DNA from: Dipteris shenzhenensis
Taxonomy: Eukaryota > Polypodiophyta > Polypodiopsida > Gleicheniales
NCBI GenBank assembly: GCA_047967505.1
Contig: CM106539.1
Direction: 5' to 3' (one strand)
DNA length: 64,000 nt
Position 1 is the first letter of the stretch, and every line of letters starts with the position of its first letter. The position numbers and the translations under genes were made by a program. Below are positions 34,475-46,115 of this stretch, piece after piece. The notes under the pieces are model-generated. The model did no database searches. It was given only the letters and a program-made list of their open reading frames with translations, and was not told the DNA's origin.

Positions 34475-35294
34475 AGTTATAGGAGGCCGAGGGTCTGTTG
34501 ACTTAACTTTGAAATCCTTGATCAAAGCCTTGCCATCTCTATAGACACCCATTTGCCTTCTTTTTTGGCTGCTTTCACCTTTGCTAGTTTTTAGCTTTTG
34601 TTCCTTAGCTGGTTCTTTGTAAGTTCCTTTGCAATCCACATCTATAGATCTCTTAACTTATTGGATTGTTTAAGAACTTGCATTCTTTTAGCTCTTGACA
34701 GGTAAGAATCCATGCATTCCTTCTTGAGCTATCTCAAAGTTGAGATCACCCAAACCAATGCGTGGTAAAGGTTTGCTGAGTCTCTCATGGGTTTCTTCCC
34801 AAGAATCCTCTGGTACATTCTAGTTGTCTAGTACTCCTCCAATCCTGAGCTTCTTTGAGTTGATAAACCCTTCAACGTGCTCCTTTACTTTCTTTTGCAG
34901 CCATGTAGAGTCCAAGGAGCTCTTTACTTCTCCTTTGACCTCTCCCTTGAGCTTCTCTTAAATCTCTCCCTTGAGCTTCTTATGCATATCTTTAATTTGA
35001 CTAGATACTAATTCATCATCTATTAGGAGTTGGCTTGTTTAGCTTCAGCTCACTTTCACTCTCTCCTCTAGATCCTAAAATTTATGCTTTCATTATTCTC
35101 CCTCTTGAGCAAGAGAATCTGCGAGTCTTGGAAAAGAAGTATGACCTGAGTATGACCTCCTTTGGCCTAGTGTTAGGCAAAGGTGATGCTAGTATTGCAG
35201 CATAAGGTTGCTTCTCTACTTTTTGGTCATTCATTTTTAAAAAAATGGTAGTCTGCCAGGGACTGCCACTTCTTGTGATGCTTACAGTAGCCAA
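34475..35294 (-). pseudogene. Decayed minus-strand coding sequence, Lys/Glu-rich
   Basis: The open stretch 35294-35082 contains VEKQPYAAILASPLPNTRPK. From about 34980 another minus-strand frame reads coherently to 34475 with only a few stops: EVKGEVKSSLDSTWLQKKVK, EHVEGFINSKKLRIGGVLDN, PLPRIGLGDLNFEIAQEGMH and VYRDGKALIKDFKVKS. The even, charged composition argues for former coding DNA. It could be a gag- or LINE-ORF1-like protein, but the position (3' of the LINE at 36.3-39.7 kb) does not fit that LINE's own ORF1. Family not recognised. Confidence 0.4.
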
Positions 35295-36289
35295 ATAGTG
35301 TAGATTTTTCCTGTGATGTAGAATTAAAAATTATAGCTTATCTTTTGAATGCTTTTTGCTTTAAAATAAACTAAGCAAACCTCGAAAAGTTATGGTCGAT
35401 TCTTTTTCTGAGGAAAAATCAGTCTAGAGCAGCAGCTAGCTGAGGTAGAATGATGGCCAGAGAGGGAGCTCCTAGGGTTGATTTGAGTGATATCAGCTTG
35501 ATGAAAGCTCCAAGATCATTCCTAACCACCTAGGCTGGGCCATGGAGCTTAGCCCATCTAGGAGTAGGAGAAAAGGGTAAGAAATGGACTGAAGGAGAGG
35601 GGTTGGAGGTGTCTACCTGATCCCATGCTACCTTCTCCTTCTCTACAAACTACTACATAGAATTTAACCGATTAGCTAATTACCTACTGTGGTTGTAAAA
35701 GGCCTATCTTTTGCATTTAATATGTTCTAATGCTATTTTTATTCAAAAAGTAATGTCCTAATAGAAGCCAAATTTTGTATACTTATTTATTAGAATTTGC
35801 CAATAGGATGGGAGGAGATGGTAATGTGTTTCTAATGCTTAAGTATTAAGAGGACTTGTGTTCTACTCTCTACACATTGCAATGTAGGTTTTGTACTTTT
35901 TGACTCCTTTACACAAGAACTGGGATTATTTTCGGCAAGAATTGTTAGTTCTTTGAAAAATTCTCCTTTAACTTGTCTCATGGTATGGCTTTTTAATATA
36001 ATAAGCTTTCTACATTGAATCCACAACTTTCTACATTCTAATTTTTTGAACAATAAAAAAGGATCCTTTCACTTGTCTCATAGTGCAGCTCGAGTTTGTG
36101 TCTTAAGAACCCCTTAAGTCTTTGTTGTTCAAATAATTATAATGTTTTTGCATTGGATACACCTATTTTGTATTATGGGCATGCTTGAGCATTGATAGGC
36201 TATGCAAGTTTGAACAAAATGTTGCTCCATACACAATCATTTTGGTTACTTAACTTTACATGTGACAAGATTAGAATGTGCATATGTTT
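35295..36289. other. Unassigned noncoding DNA
   Basis: No recognisable gene. The phrase CTTTCTACATTGAATCCAC and CACTTGTCTCATGG-like pieces occur in repeated form at 35960-36090. Confidence 0.4.
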
Positions 36290-39200
36290 AATTTTTCTTT
36301 TTCTTTTGGGCAAAAAAAGTTTTTGTTATATTAGGATATCATCATCATTCTAAGTATTTACACGTTCTTTGGTAAAGAACAACCAGCCCCCATGGGGAGA
36401 GATTCATCAAAACATTTCTGAGTAAAACATAATCAGTAGCAACAAAATCAAAAGAGAGGGACATAGGAGTCCTCAGTGTCATATGTATTATCGTCATTGA
36501 AGTAATTAGAGTAATTGAAACTCTTTGAATCTCTAGAGCTATCAGTGTCGTCTGCCTGGGCTTCACAAGTTGAGGCAAGTTCCTTTTTGACCTTTGTGGA
36601 GGGTACCCGATTAAGAAACTCAGTGATCTCAGTAGGGACTACAAAGGGTGTGGAATTATCAATCCCAAAGTAGCTTTGAGTGTGTTCTTGTAAGTTAGCA
36701 TTGAAGATGGCAACCTCTGCTTGGAAAGTGTGGATTAGTTCTATGATTTTCTTCTAGTCCTATTCAACCAACTAGCAAACAGTAAGTCAGCTTGCAAAAT
36801 AACTTGATTAACCTAAAGATTATTCCTGATTGCCCATATAAACCAAAGTGCATGTTCTCTCAGGGGTGACTAGGTGTCCTATTTTGTCCTTGAAGAGTCT
36901 CCAAGCAAGATGGCCTTCCAATTCACTGGCTCCCCTGTCTCCAGTTGGACTATTTTCCATACCTTTCTGACCACTAGACAAAAGCCACAAAGAGATGGAA
37001 GATATCTTCATTAGTAGAGGGACAATTCATACATTTACCATTACTCTTCCTAATCCTGAGTCCTTTGATATTGGTCCACACAACTTTACGCAATTTGAGC
37101 CACATTAGGGCAGATAGTTTGTGTGGAATTGAAGGAGACCAGATGGCACAAAACCTAAATTTCCATTTCTTTTTGGAGTCATGAAGTTTTCACCTGTCAT
37201 TAAGAACCCTATAGAGATCACCCATGTCCCTACTTGGTGTGGGTATGGGGAAGAAAGAGGAACTTCCCACCCAGCTAAACTCCCTACTGTACACAAGCAA
37301 AGATCCCCCCTTCCACTATTGGCTACCACTCAAAAGTTATAATCTACTCATAACAAGTGACTGGCTTTTTTTTGTTTCGACTAAAGTCTCTCCTAATCTC
37401 TACCCAAGTTTTACACCTTAGTTCAGATTTGTTCCACAGTTGCCCCTAGCTTTGCGAACCCTTTTTAAATAGAAGAGCTGCCTTGGCTATCTCTTCATAA
37501 AAAAGAACAGCTTCTTTGAAAATAATAGAAATCCAAATTCAGTCCAAGGTCATAAAGGCACCTTTACTTGAAAAGACAATTTGGCTTTAAATCCCTCGGG
37601 GGGGTCACTATGTATAAACCCTCTATATCACGTGCATTCAAGGCCTATTTCTAGAATCCCTTATCTGTAAATTTTTCATTAATAAAATGTACCCCTTTTC
37701 TATACAAATTTGTAAATGTTTTCCAAAACTATTTTAAATAGTCCCTTGATAGGGTTACATATGATGAGTGACCCCCCCGAGTTTAATCCCTTCAAAAGCT
37801 GTCCAAAGAGAGACCCAAAACTGGCTGCCTTTAGGTTTGCAGGTTTCTGGGTTACAAATAGCTGATAGCATGTAGTAGTTTTTCCACTTGAAGACTCTAA
37901 GGGGTCTCAGGGAGCTGACATTCCTAAGGAGAAGTTGAGTCCAGTCTTCAATAGGGTTTAGGATTGCCTTTAAAATCTAGGTTGAGGAGAGTTTTAGAGG
38001 AGCCTGTTCTATGTCAATGACTCCTAATCCACCCTCCTGCTTGGGTTTGATATGGTAGTCCCACCTGACCTTGGGTGTCTTGCCTCCTCACAGAAAAGAT
38101 CTGCAAATTTTTATGAATCTGTTAATTCCAGCTTTGGAGGGGAACCAAGCTGTGAGGTAGAAGATAACAATAGGATAAATGCAATGGTTAAGCATAGTTC
38201 TTCTTCCTGCTAGACTAGCCTGAAATCCTCTCCATTTCTCCATCTTGTTTTGGAATATGTTCATGAACCAATCCCACCTTTGGTTGAGGGAAATATCAAA
38301 CCCCACGGGGATACCCATTAGCCTGAAGACTAAGCCATGCTCGACCCTCTGGCATCCCATCCCTTCCAACACTTGTTGTTCATCACCTTTGAGAGTTGCA
38401 TATCCAGTTTTAGAGTGATTGATTTTGGACCCACAGGCTTTGCAAAAAAAATTTAAAGACTCCATGGCCACCTTGATATATTGTGACTCATTCTTGAGGG
38501 TTAAGTTTGTATCATCAACAAACTGCTGATAGATAAGGTGCTTCCCTGAGGGTAGCTCGATACCTTTCAACTTGTTTTCTTGGATTTGTTGATGGAGAAG
38601 CCATCCCAAGGAGTCTGTTGCAATTGCAAAGAGTAAATGGGCAATAGGGCACCCCTGCCTTATAGATCTTTTAAGCTCAAATGGTTGGCTCAAGATCCCA
38701 TTGACACAAATCTTTGTTGTAGCATTTGTGATGATGAGTTTGATAAAGAAATGTAAAGGGGGCCAAGACCCATATTAGCTAGAGCTTGGATGATGAATTC
38801 CAATTCAAGTCTATCAGAAGCCTTGTCAAAGTCAACCTTCAAGAGCATATGTCCTGTTTTGTTTCTTTGGCATACTCACATCCCTCCCAAATGTTGATGA
38901 TAGCTTCAAGTAAATGTCTACCCTTTATGAAGCCTTTCTACTCTGGTAGGATCCACTTGGCCATTCTGTTTTTAATCCTCAGAGCCAGAGCTTTAGCAAA
39001 GACTTTATAGCTACAGTTGAGCATAGTAAGAGGTCTCCAGTTCCTTAACTCACAGGCTTATGTCCTTCCTTAGGAATAAGTTTTATAACACCACCATTGA
39101 TATGTGTAGGCAAGAACCCACTTTCAACACCTTTCTACCACCATAAGAGAAGGAGATATGGGCCAACAGTGGACCAAAATCTTTTGTAAAAATCAATTGG

Positions 39201-39701
39201 TAGTCCATCCTCTCGGTGTTTTACCATTAGCCATCACCTTGACATCTTCAAACAGCTCCTCTATAGTCAGAGGTTTCTCCAAGTACTTGTTATCAAATCT
39301 AAGAATAGTGCTTTTTCTAGCTTCCTTGCAAAGTTCTCTGGCTTTAATCACTTCATTGTCTACTTTAATGGTGGAGGACAACAGACTTTGAAAATGAAGC
39401 TGAATGAGGTCGATGTTCTCCTCATTAGAAAGGGCCAAAGAGTTGTCAGCTTTTTTAAGAAGGGGTACCTCTTCTTATACTTTTAAAGAATTCCTTGGTA
39501 GGTTTGTCAGCTTTGCTAGCCCACCAATCTCTGAAGTATACCTTAGAGTCATTTAGAAGAATCTGCTCTTGAATCCTAAACTCATTTCTTTTGAGCACCA
39601 AGTCAGCAGCCTGTGCCTGAGGGTCTCCCTGTCTAGCTAGGGTCTCTAGGGTAGTAATCATGCTCTGAATGCTGTCCATCCTCTTCACCCTAATTTTAGC
39701 T
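36290..39701 (-). mobile_element. 5'-truncated LINE (non-LTR retrotransposon), ORF2 remnant
   Basis: On the minus strand: 39688-39455, linker typical of plant LINE ORF2 before RT (SKVYFRDWWASKADKPTKEF); 39438-39193, RT start (PLTIEELFEDVKVMANGKTP); 38693-38088, RT palm (RQGCPIAHLLFAIATDSLG) with active-site FVDD, then HSKTGY and LAGRRTMLNHCIYPI. About 37083-36960 is the zf-RVT region (CMNCPSTNEDIFHLF). The 3' end meets an A-rich tail, seen as TTTAATTTTTCTTTTTCTTT at 36288-36307. The endonuclease and ORF1 are absent, so it is 5' truncated at ~39701. Frameshifts and stops, plus an inserted MITE, make it inactive. Confidence 0.88.
37595..37781. mobile_element. 187-bp MITE inside the LINE
   Basis: Perfect 14-bp terminal inverted repeats CTCGGGGGGGTCAC (37595-37608) and GTGACCCCCCCGAG (37768-37781), with imperfect inward extension (ATGTATAAACC against its partner ATATGTAACC). 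Flanks TTAAATCC and TTTAATCC would make an 8-bp target duplication with one mismatch, as for hAT-type elements. It interrupts the LINE between the RT and zf-RVT parts. Confidence 0.85.
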
Positions 39702-40075
39702 CTATGTAACTAGCTTACTCATAACTGCAGCTTTTGCATGGTACCTCCAAGCATCCTTCCTTTCAAAAATGTAGTGTCTCCCTTGTCATTCTACTCAAAT
39801 CATTTCTCTGCCATTTCAAACTTAAAGATCTTCCAATTATGTGACCCTTCTTGTATGATTGTAGGACTCTACCTTTAGCCCATACCATATCCCATTATTT
39901 CATATTTGCTACACTAACACCATTGAAAAATGATGATATTTTATTTAGCACATGTTTGCTCAAACCATATGTGCACATTGTCAATCTGCTCAAACCGCAC
40001 GTGCACAATTTTGAAAGGAAGGATGCTTGGAGGTACCATGCAAAAGCTGCAGCTGTGAGTAAGCTCGTTACATAG
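39702..40075. mobile_element. 374-bp MITE with ~67-bp inverted termini
   Basis: Left arm 39702-39768 (CTATGTAACTAGCTTACTCA…) is the inverted copy of 40009-40075 (…TGAGTAAGCTCGTTACATAG), with a few mismatches and a ~240-bp spacer. It lies exactly at the 5' edge of the LINE remnant. No target duplication could be fixed. Related copies lie at 40255-40440 and, more diverged, 53430-53640. Confidence 0.85.
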
Positions 40076-40254
40076 CAAAAGAGACGAGATGGAGTAGGAT
40101 GAGAAGGGAGGCATCGACATCCTGCTCAGCTTACTCCTCTACTAGTCCAAACCTTAAGGCCAACTTCTTCTCTTGAATTGCTTGCACACTGCTGTAGCTT
40201 TTGCACGATAGCTCCAAGCATCCCTCCTCATCTTGCTCATCTCATATCTTCCAA
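40076..40254. repeat. Dispersed repeat related to the MITE family
   Basis: 40130-40235 (TACTCCTCTACTAGTCCAAA then CCTTAAGGCCAACTTCTTCT) is the inverted counterpart of 53437-53535. It ends in a diverged copy of the MITE arm (GCTTTTGCACGATAGCTCCA). It may be a second, older member of the same hairpin family, arranged back to back with the first. Confidence 0.7.
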
Positions 40255-40440
40255 TATGTAACTAGCTTACTCATTGTTGCTGCAGCTTTTGCATGGTACC
40301 TCCAAGCATCCTTCCTGTATCCTATTCTTCCATCTTTGCTACACTGTCATCATTGATAAATAATGATCTTTTATTTTAGCACATGTTTGCTGAAACCATA
40401 TGTGCACATTGTCAATTTGCAATTCAAGCTAAAAAAATGC
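40255..40440. repeat. Partial direct copy of the 374-bp MITE
   Basis: ATGTAACTAGCTTACTCATT… (40256) repeats the left arm of 39702. TTTGCTACACTGTCATCATT through GCACATGTTTGCTGAAACCA (40337-40397) matches the spacer at ~39905-39970. The right arm is missing. Confidence 0.8.
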
Positions 40441-41425
40441 ATCAGAATCCCAATGCACCATATTGATAAGCTCACGAGTTTGGGCATCCTATTCTAGTAT
40501 CCTCTCTGTATCCTATATAATCTTTTTTTAAATTATTCAACCTATCTATGCTCTTTATTATAATCTCCATCTTTGTCTCTTGGAAGCTATTTATTTGCTC
40601 TAGAAACTATACTCGAAGCACATGGTTAGCTTGCTTGTTTTGCTTTAATGATAATGTGTACTTGTTCTTAGAGCTAAGAGGACCTTCTATTTTGAAAAAA
40701 AACTGTATGAGAGTTTGAAAATTATATACAATATCTACATATACAAATTCCACATGTTCATGCAACATGTGGTGTACCACATAAGCTACATGAGATAGAA
40801 TGCATGCAAAGAAAAACCAGACAAAACCAACCTCCTCCTTTGAGAGAGTCCAAGTACCTAATCCTAGGAGTGATATCATCTAGCTCTTTGCCTTGTGAAC
40901 ACAAGGGTCAAGGACTCCTCTGCAGGCTAGGCACATGAGGCTCTAATGATAAGAGAGCTCTCAAATTGAAAGCCATTGCAAATAAACTAGCTGCATCCTT
41001 ACATAGAAGTGTTGATATCAATACTGCCAGTAATAGAAGTGTTGGTATTAGTATTGCTAGTAATAGAAATAATACCACTAGTAGCCAAACATGATACCGA
41101 TAATAGAACAAATTCTATCATGGTAAAATGATTAATATCGCCAATAATATTGATAGTATCATCAAATAAAGTTGCATTGAATGTACTTGCTAGTTGTATT
41201 CCTTTTACGAGCAATAGTTCTGAATTTTTGATAGATTTTGGTAGGTTATTCGTGCTATCTTTAGCATTTATTAATAGTAAGTGCCATTTTACTGGATATA
41301 AAGAATCGATTTCTTGTTTTTTAAGATTAACAAGGCTTTTTTGACATTGCATGTGCGATTTCATAGAAAAAGATATTCACAAATGAAAATAATGCAAAAA
41401 TTTGTGTGATTATGTAACTATGTAA
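40441..41425. other. Unassigned DNA with an isolated minus-strand frame
   Basis: The minus-strand frame 41364-40999 is open for 121 codons. Its end (ITSNTNTNTSITGSIDINTS) comes from short internal repeats of AATAGAAGTGTTG(A/G)TAT. No domain is recognisable and no neighbour supports a gene. Confidence 0.3.
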
Positions 41426-41427
41426 TC

Positions 41428-41434
41428 CCTCCCT

Positions 41435-41494
<60 letters not shown>

Positions 41495-41495
41495 T
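41428..41495. repeat. (CCCT)n(CT)n(AT)n microsatellite
   Basis: Compound simple repeat: CCCTCCCTCCCT, then (CT)n to ~41474, then (AT)n to ~41494. Confidence 0.9.
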
Positions 41496-43965
41496 GACTA
41501 CTGGCTAGCAAACAATGATACGCTAGCTGCTTTCCAAGCTAATCTACAGCAAAGGGTCATCCACAACTGACACAAGCTCAGCAGTGAATAAGTCAAAATA
41601 TCGAGCGAAAGCGTTCAAGCGAGCCCAGAGTTCGAGCGATGCTTGTGATGAACTTTTTCTAAACCTATAGTAGCAATAGTTTTTTACTAGAAATGGTTGA
41701 ATCTACATGACCATATTAGAGATTGTTCTTACTTATTTTTCGTATGATTTTTGGCAACATACAAAGATAAAACCTACTATTGGGGATAACTGATAAGTCC
41801 ATACAAGTCAGCAATGATTCAATGAATACCAAATGAAAACTTATTGGAAACATACAAAGAGAAAACCTATTATTTGATAAATAATAAATCCATGCAAGTT
41901 AGAAATCATTCAATAGATACAAAAGGGAAAATGTTGCAATGTCTACAACTCGAGGTAGTCACTGAAAATTATGTAAGGTAGCACGTGAGTTGAACGGGTT
42001 TTTTTATTTTGTGGACTTACATACAAACAAAAATAGTCCCATCCATGATATAGAAGCTCCTCCTAAAAATCCTTTATAAAAAACTATTTGTAGCAGGGAT
42101 GTTTTTATCGAAGCTATGCTCATATATTAATATAAAATCTTGGCAAAACTTTTCAAGCTCCTTTTTTTTTATTTCACAATATCAGTCAAATTTAGTACCT
42201 TTTAATATATTTTCTTTTAAACTTTGAAGAAAAAAATGTAAATCCTGTTGGTGAAACTTTACTTCTTTTACATAAAAGTTTCAAATCCTGGCGAATGTTT
42301 CCAACATTTACTTTTATTAGGGCATACATACTTTCGATGCCAATATAAAATTTTAGATTCATAACAAAACTAACTTGAAAAAATCATCCATGATTTGTAG
42401 CTCATCGATTTTTATGCTACCCATATGATATGATCCATTTTGTACATAAAATGATAACATGAATAAAATGTTTAAACTATGGAGCTAAAAAATTATTGAT
42501 CACCTTATGACCATGATGCTAACAAAATATGGAGCACCTTCATATGTCCATGACCATGTCTATACTTGTGGGAGGGAGGGAGAAAGGACCCGAACTCTAT
42601 ATGAGAAAAATTTAAGAAAATATAAGAGTTTGATAAGGTTTAGCTCTGATGAAACAAAGATAAGTACAAAATTTTTAAAGTTGTAGAATTTAGACACTCT
42701 AACATGATAAATGGATTCATTCATATCATTTCGATCGTTTTGACTACAAACATGACCATATTTGGAGTTTGATTGACCAAGTTATGGCCCAAATAAAATT
42801 GGCAGAAGGAGCCTCCTCCTCCCATTATCTTTTGCCTTGAAAATGGAAATTTCACAGGAAAAACACATTCTCTAACCCCTTTCTTTGACCTCTCCTTCTT
42901 CCTTGACCCTTGCAAAAACATTGCAAAACATTTTTCAAAAATTATTGTTTGTATGTAAGGCAATTGATTCCTCGCAATATCATGGGTAGTACAACAACTA
43001 TAAAAGTAAGCAATGCATGCTACTTTTTGAAAATAAATCATCACACTAGAATGTCAATTTTATGAAAGTCCTCGCTCAAACTATCACCTCACTCGAACGC
43101 AGTCACTCGAATTCTGGTAATCCTCCTTAGTAAGCAAGGATAACTCCAATATACCGCAAAACCAAGCAATAGAAGCAACTGGCAATGTAGTGTACATCGT
43201 ATAACATCAAAGAATAGAAGAAAAAACTAAAGCAAAGCAACCTACTAAGTCAAACAACCAAAGTAAGCAACCTACAACATCAAACAACCAAGGACAAGAC
43301 TACTACAACCAACGCAAAGCAAGCACGAAACACTGCTTCAATGACACATAGGACCTTATCGATACTTGACACATGTAGCTTCTTCAAGCAACTCAAGCAA
43401 TGCATAGTGATTGAGATGCACATGTGACACAAAGCAATTAAATAAAACAAAGGAAAATAGCAAAGTAATGAGCAACACTCGACTAATAGTAGCACTGACA
43501 CATGATAAGACATAGAAAGCAATAAGGCAAGTAAGATGAAGATGGACACACAATGATAACCACAACATTGTACATGGCTCTCACACAAGATAGAGAGCAA
43601 AGGATGTAGTGAAGCTTTGACTGTTATAGCCAACAAACATAACAACATGATACATGAACAATGCAACAATGACGAATGAATCTGTGATTAAGCATTCTAT
43701 TTGGACGCCACTCAACACAGACTATAACTGACACACACCAATAGCCTACTTTAACTACGAACAATATTAGTCACTCAAATGCAACTAAGCAACAATATAA
43801 CTCTCAATGAGATGCATTATTTAGATTCCCATCTTCTTCATGCAAGAGCTACCACCACTCTCCATAGCCTCACATTCAAAGTTCTCCATCTTCCACAAAG
43901 TTCCCTTAACATAGGCCACGTCTGTATGCCATGTGGCAGATAGGGTTAGAGATAATGTTACGCAA
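41496..43965. other. AT-rich noncoding DNA
   Basis: No supportable gene. The 129-codon minus-strand frame at 43669-43280 is Cys/Leu/Val-rich and looks like a by-product of CAA/ACA-rich plus-strand DNA, not a protein. Confidence 0.4.
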
Positions 43966-43969
43966 ACAT

Positions 43970-44285
43970 GGTGCCGTGTGCAACATTTGCCACATTAGCA
44001 CAATGTCCAATCATCATGATAGTGCCACATCAGCACATGCCATGTCATCATATCTATCATAGCATCAAGCAAGTTAGCAACTGCCACATTAGCACCGTGC
44101 CATTTCATCAACACTGTCAACATTTTCAATGCCATCAATCATGTCATCATGCTATATCATCATGCCATGTCATCAATGCCACATCATCATGCCATATCAT
44201 CACGTGTGACCTAAACACACTATGCCACACAAATGTTAGCTTTTATAGATAGCATGTGAATACATAATGCCACATCATCAATTTT
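43970..44285. repeat. Irregular minisatellite of ATCATGCCA-type units
   Basis: Many 14-19-bp variants of GCCA(C/T)(A/G)TCATCAT, most regular at 44140-44200 (CATGCCATGTCATCAATGCC). Unit length is not constant. Confidence 0.75.
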
Positions 44286-45095
44286 TACCACTCTCCTTGA
44301 ACAAAGTTTGGCATTTGTACAAATGGCCATAATATTTTATCCTTCAAGAATTTTGTATAGATGTAACAAACACAAATGCTCAATAGATCATGCTCTACAT
44401 GCTAAACATTTACTTTTTCATAGTTCTATTTAGGTTATGCCAGTTCAAAGTGCGATTCAATTTTGGCCAACACTAATAGCCAAGCAATGCATCTCTAGGT
44501 TACAAGGAAAGGAAAAAGGCCAAGAGCATCAGTGAGCCTATAACAATCAGTAGTTTAGTGGATTAGTAGGAACAAATTAGGAAGGTGGCATATTTTAACC
44601 ACTTGAGTGTGAGCCCAAGGTCTAGTATGTAGGAAATTTTAACAGTTTGTAAAGGGCTCTTTGCTATACTAGTTCTAGTCTTGTCTTGCTATGCATAGGC
44701 TAGAAGGATTGATTTTGATTATTGTCTCTCATAGAGTCTTGGGCCTCAAGTTGAGGTGAGCTACAGTGAGGGTCATCAGAGTGTTGGTTATGTGGCTCCA
44801 TACAAGTGTGTTTTCATTTCATAGTTCTTACTTCTTGTACTTCTAAGCAATACTTGTATTTAGGTTTAAGTACTTAATGAATAGTCTTCATACAATTTTG
44901 CCCATGCAACACAAACCATGATTATTAGTAATTTTTGTTGATATTTGTTTTGCATACCAAGAGATGTAGGAGAGACTGGCAAAGCAACCTCAACATTGCA
45001 TCTTCCTACACAGCCAAGCACTTGCATCGAATTGGGCATAGGGTCACTGATCAAACCAAGGGGTGAGAAAGCGACTGTCAACATTTGGTGATCCT
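44286..45095. other. Unassigned noncoding DNA
   Basis: No gene recognised on either strand. Confidence 0.4.
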
Positions 45096-45208
45096 GGGGA
45101 TCAATGTGCTAAAGTCTAAGTCAAGAATTGAGTGGATTGAGTATATTGACGTGTAAATATACTCAATCCACTCAATTCTCAACTTAGACTTTTGGCACAT
45201 TGATCCCC
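45096..45208. repeat. 113-bp near-perfect hairpin
   Basis: Left arm GGGGATCAATGTGCTAAAGT… (from 45096) pairs with right arm …ACTTTTGGCACATTGATCCCC (to 45208), about 50 bp per arm with few mismatches and a short loop around GTGTAAAT. A third, direct copy of the left arm follows at about 45277-45335, and a shorter dyad (CTCAATCCACTC / GAGTGCATTGAG) lies at 45209-45240. A MITE or a small-RNA precursor are both possible. Confidence 0.8.
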
Positions 45209-45616
45209 ACTCAATCCACTCATTTGAGTGCATTGAGTGAATTGGGGACCAATGTGTCAACATTTTGGTGATCCGATTGGGGATCAATGTGTTGAAAGTC
45301 TAAGTCAAGAATTGAGCAAATTGAGTATATCGATTTGTAGAGCAAAGTGAAAAAATTGTAGTATATTCTAACCCAAGTATAGTTATAGCAATTGCTTTGT
45401 TTGGCAAATTATTTCAAAAGGTATCTTAATTTCAGAGTCTTGCATACCTATTCAATGATCGATGAACTAAATGATGATTGTTTTTGAATATCCCTTGATA
45501 TCATTCAAGTGCTAAACACTGTCTAAAACACATTTGGTGAGAAGACAAAGATATACAACTAGGAGAGAAGAGAACTTGTGCATATGCAAAAGAGATTGGT
45601 AGACCAAGAGGTGGCA

Positions 45617-46115
45617 ATGAATTACTTAAATGTATGGATTACAAGAAATTGAATGCTTGGATTGTACTAGGTCCATTTCTAATTCCATTCACGGATAGTA
45701 TTCTTGACTAACTTGTAGGCCATGAGATGTACTCATTCAAGGATGGTTAATTAAATTTCTATTACACCCAAGGATCAATTTAAAACTACTTTTATTATTG
45801 AACAGGTGCTTATGCCACAAAATTTATGCCATTTGGACTCAGAAATGTACCTTCTACCCTTTAGAGGTTCATGGTGGAAATCTTCAGAGACTATTTGATC
45901 GAGTTTATTGCTATTAATTTGGATGAATTTTGTGTTTACTAAGCTATATATATGCATTTGACCCACCTTGGTAAAGTCTTTGAATGGTGCATATAGGCAT
46001 GCATTTCTTGGAGTCCTACCAAAAGTGTTTTCTATATCTAAGTTGGCATTCTACTTGGTCATGTCATTCGCTCAAGAAGCAATAAGATCTCGAGCCAAGT
46101 AGAATTAAGGGCATT
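45617..46115 (+). pseudogene. Ty3/gypsy reverse transcriptase relic with many stops
   Basis: One plus-strand frame from about 45630 reads as a Ty3/gypsy RT despite about eight in-frame stops. Visible are CMDYKKLNAW, GHEMYSFKDG, KFMPFGLRNVPSTL followed by a stop, RFMVEIFRDYLIEF, INLDEF at the YxDD position, HLGKVFEWC and LLGHVIRS. Motif order and spacing fit one continuous RT, so decay was mostly by substitution. The second catalytic Asp is changed (LDEF). No RNase H or integrase was found downstream. It is distinct from the other two Ty3/gypsy pol remnants here. Confidence 0.82.

Noticed and set aside
43280-43669. 129-codon hydrophobic minus-strand frame
   Set aside because: Cys/Leu/Val-rich translation of CAA/ACA-biased DNA; no motif or neighbour supports it.
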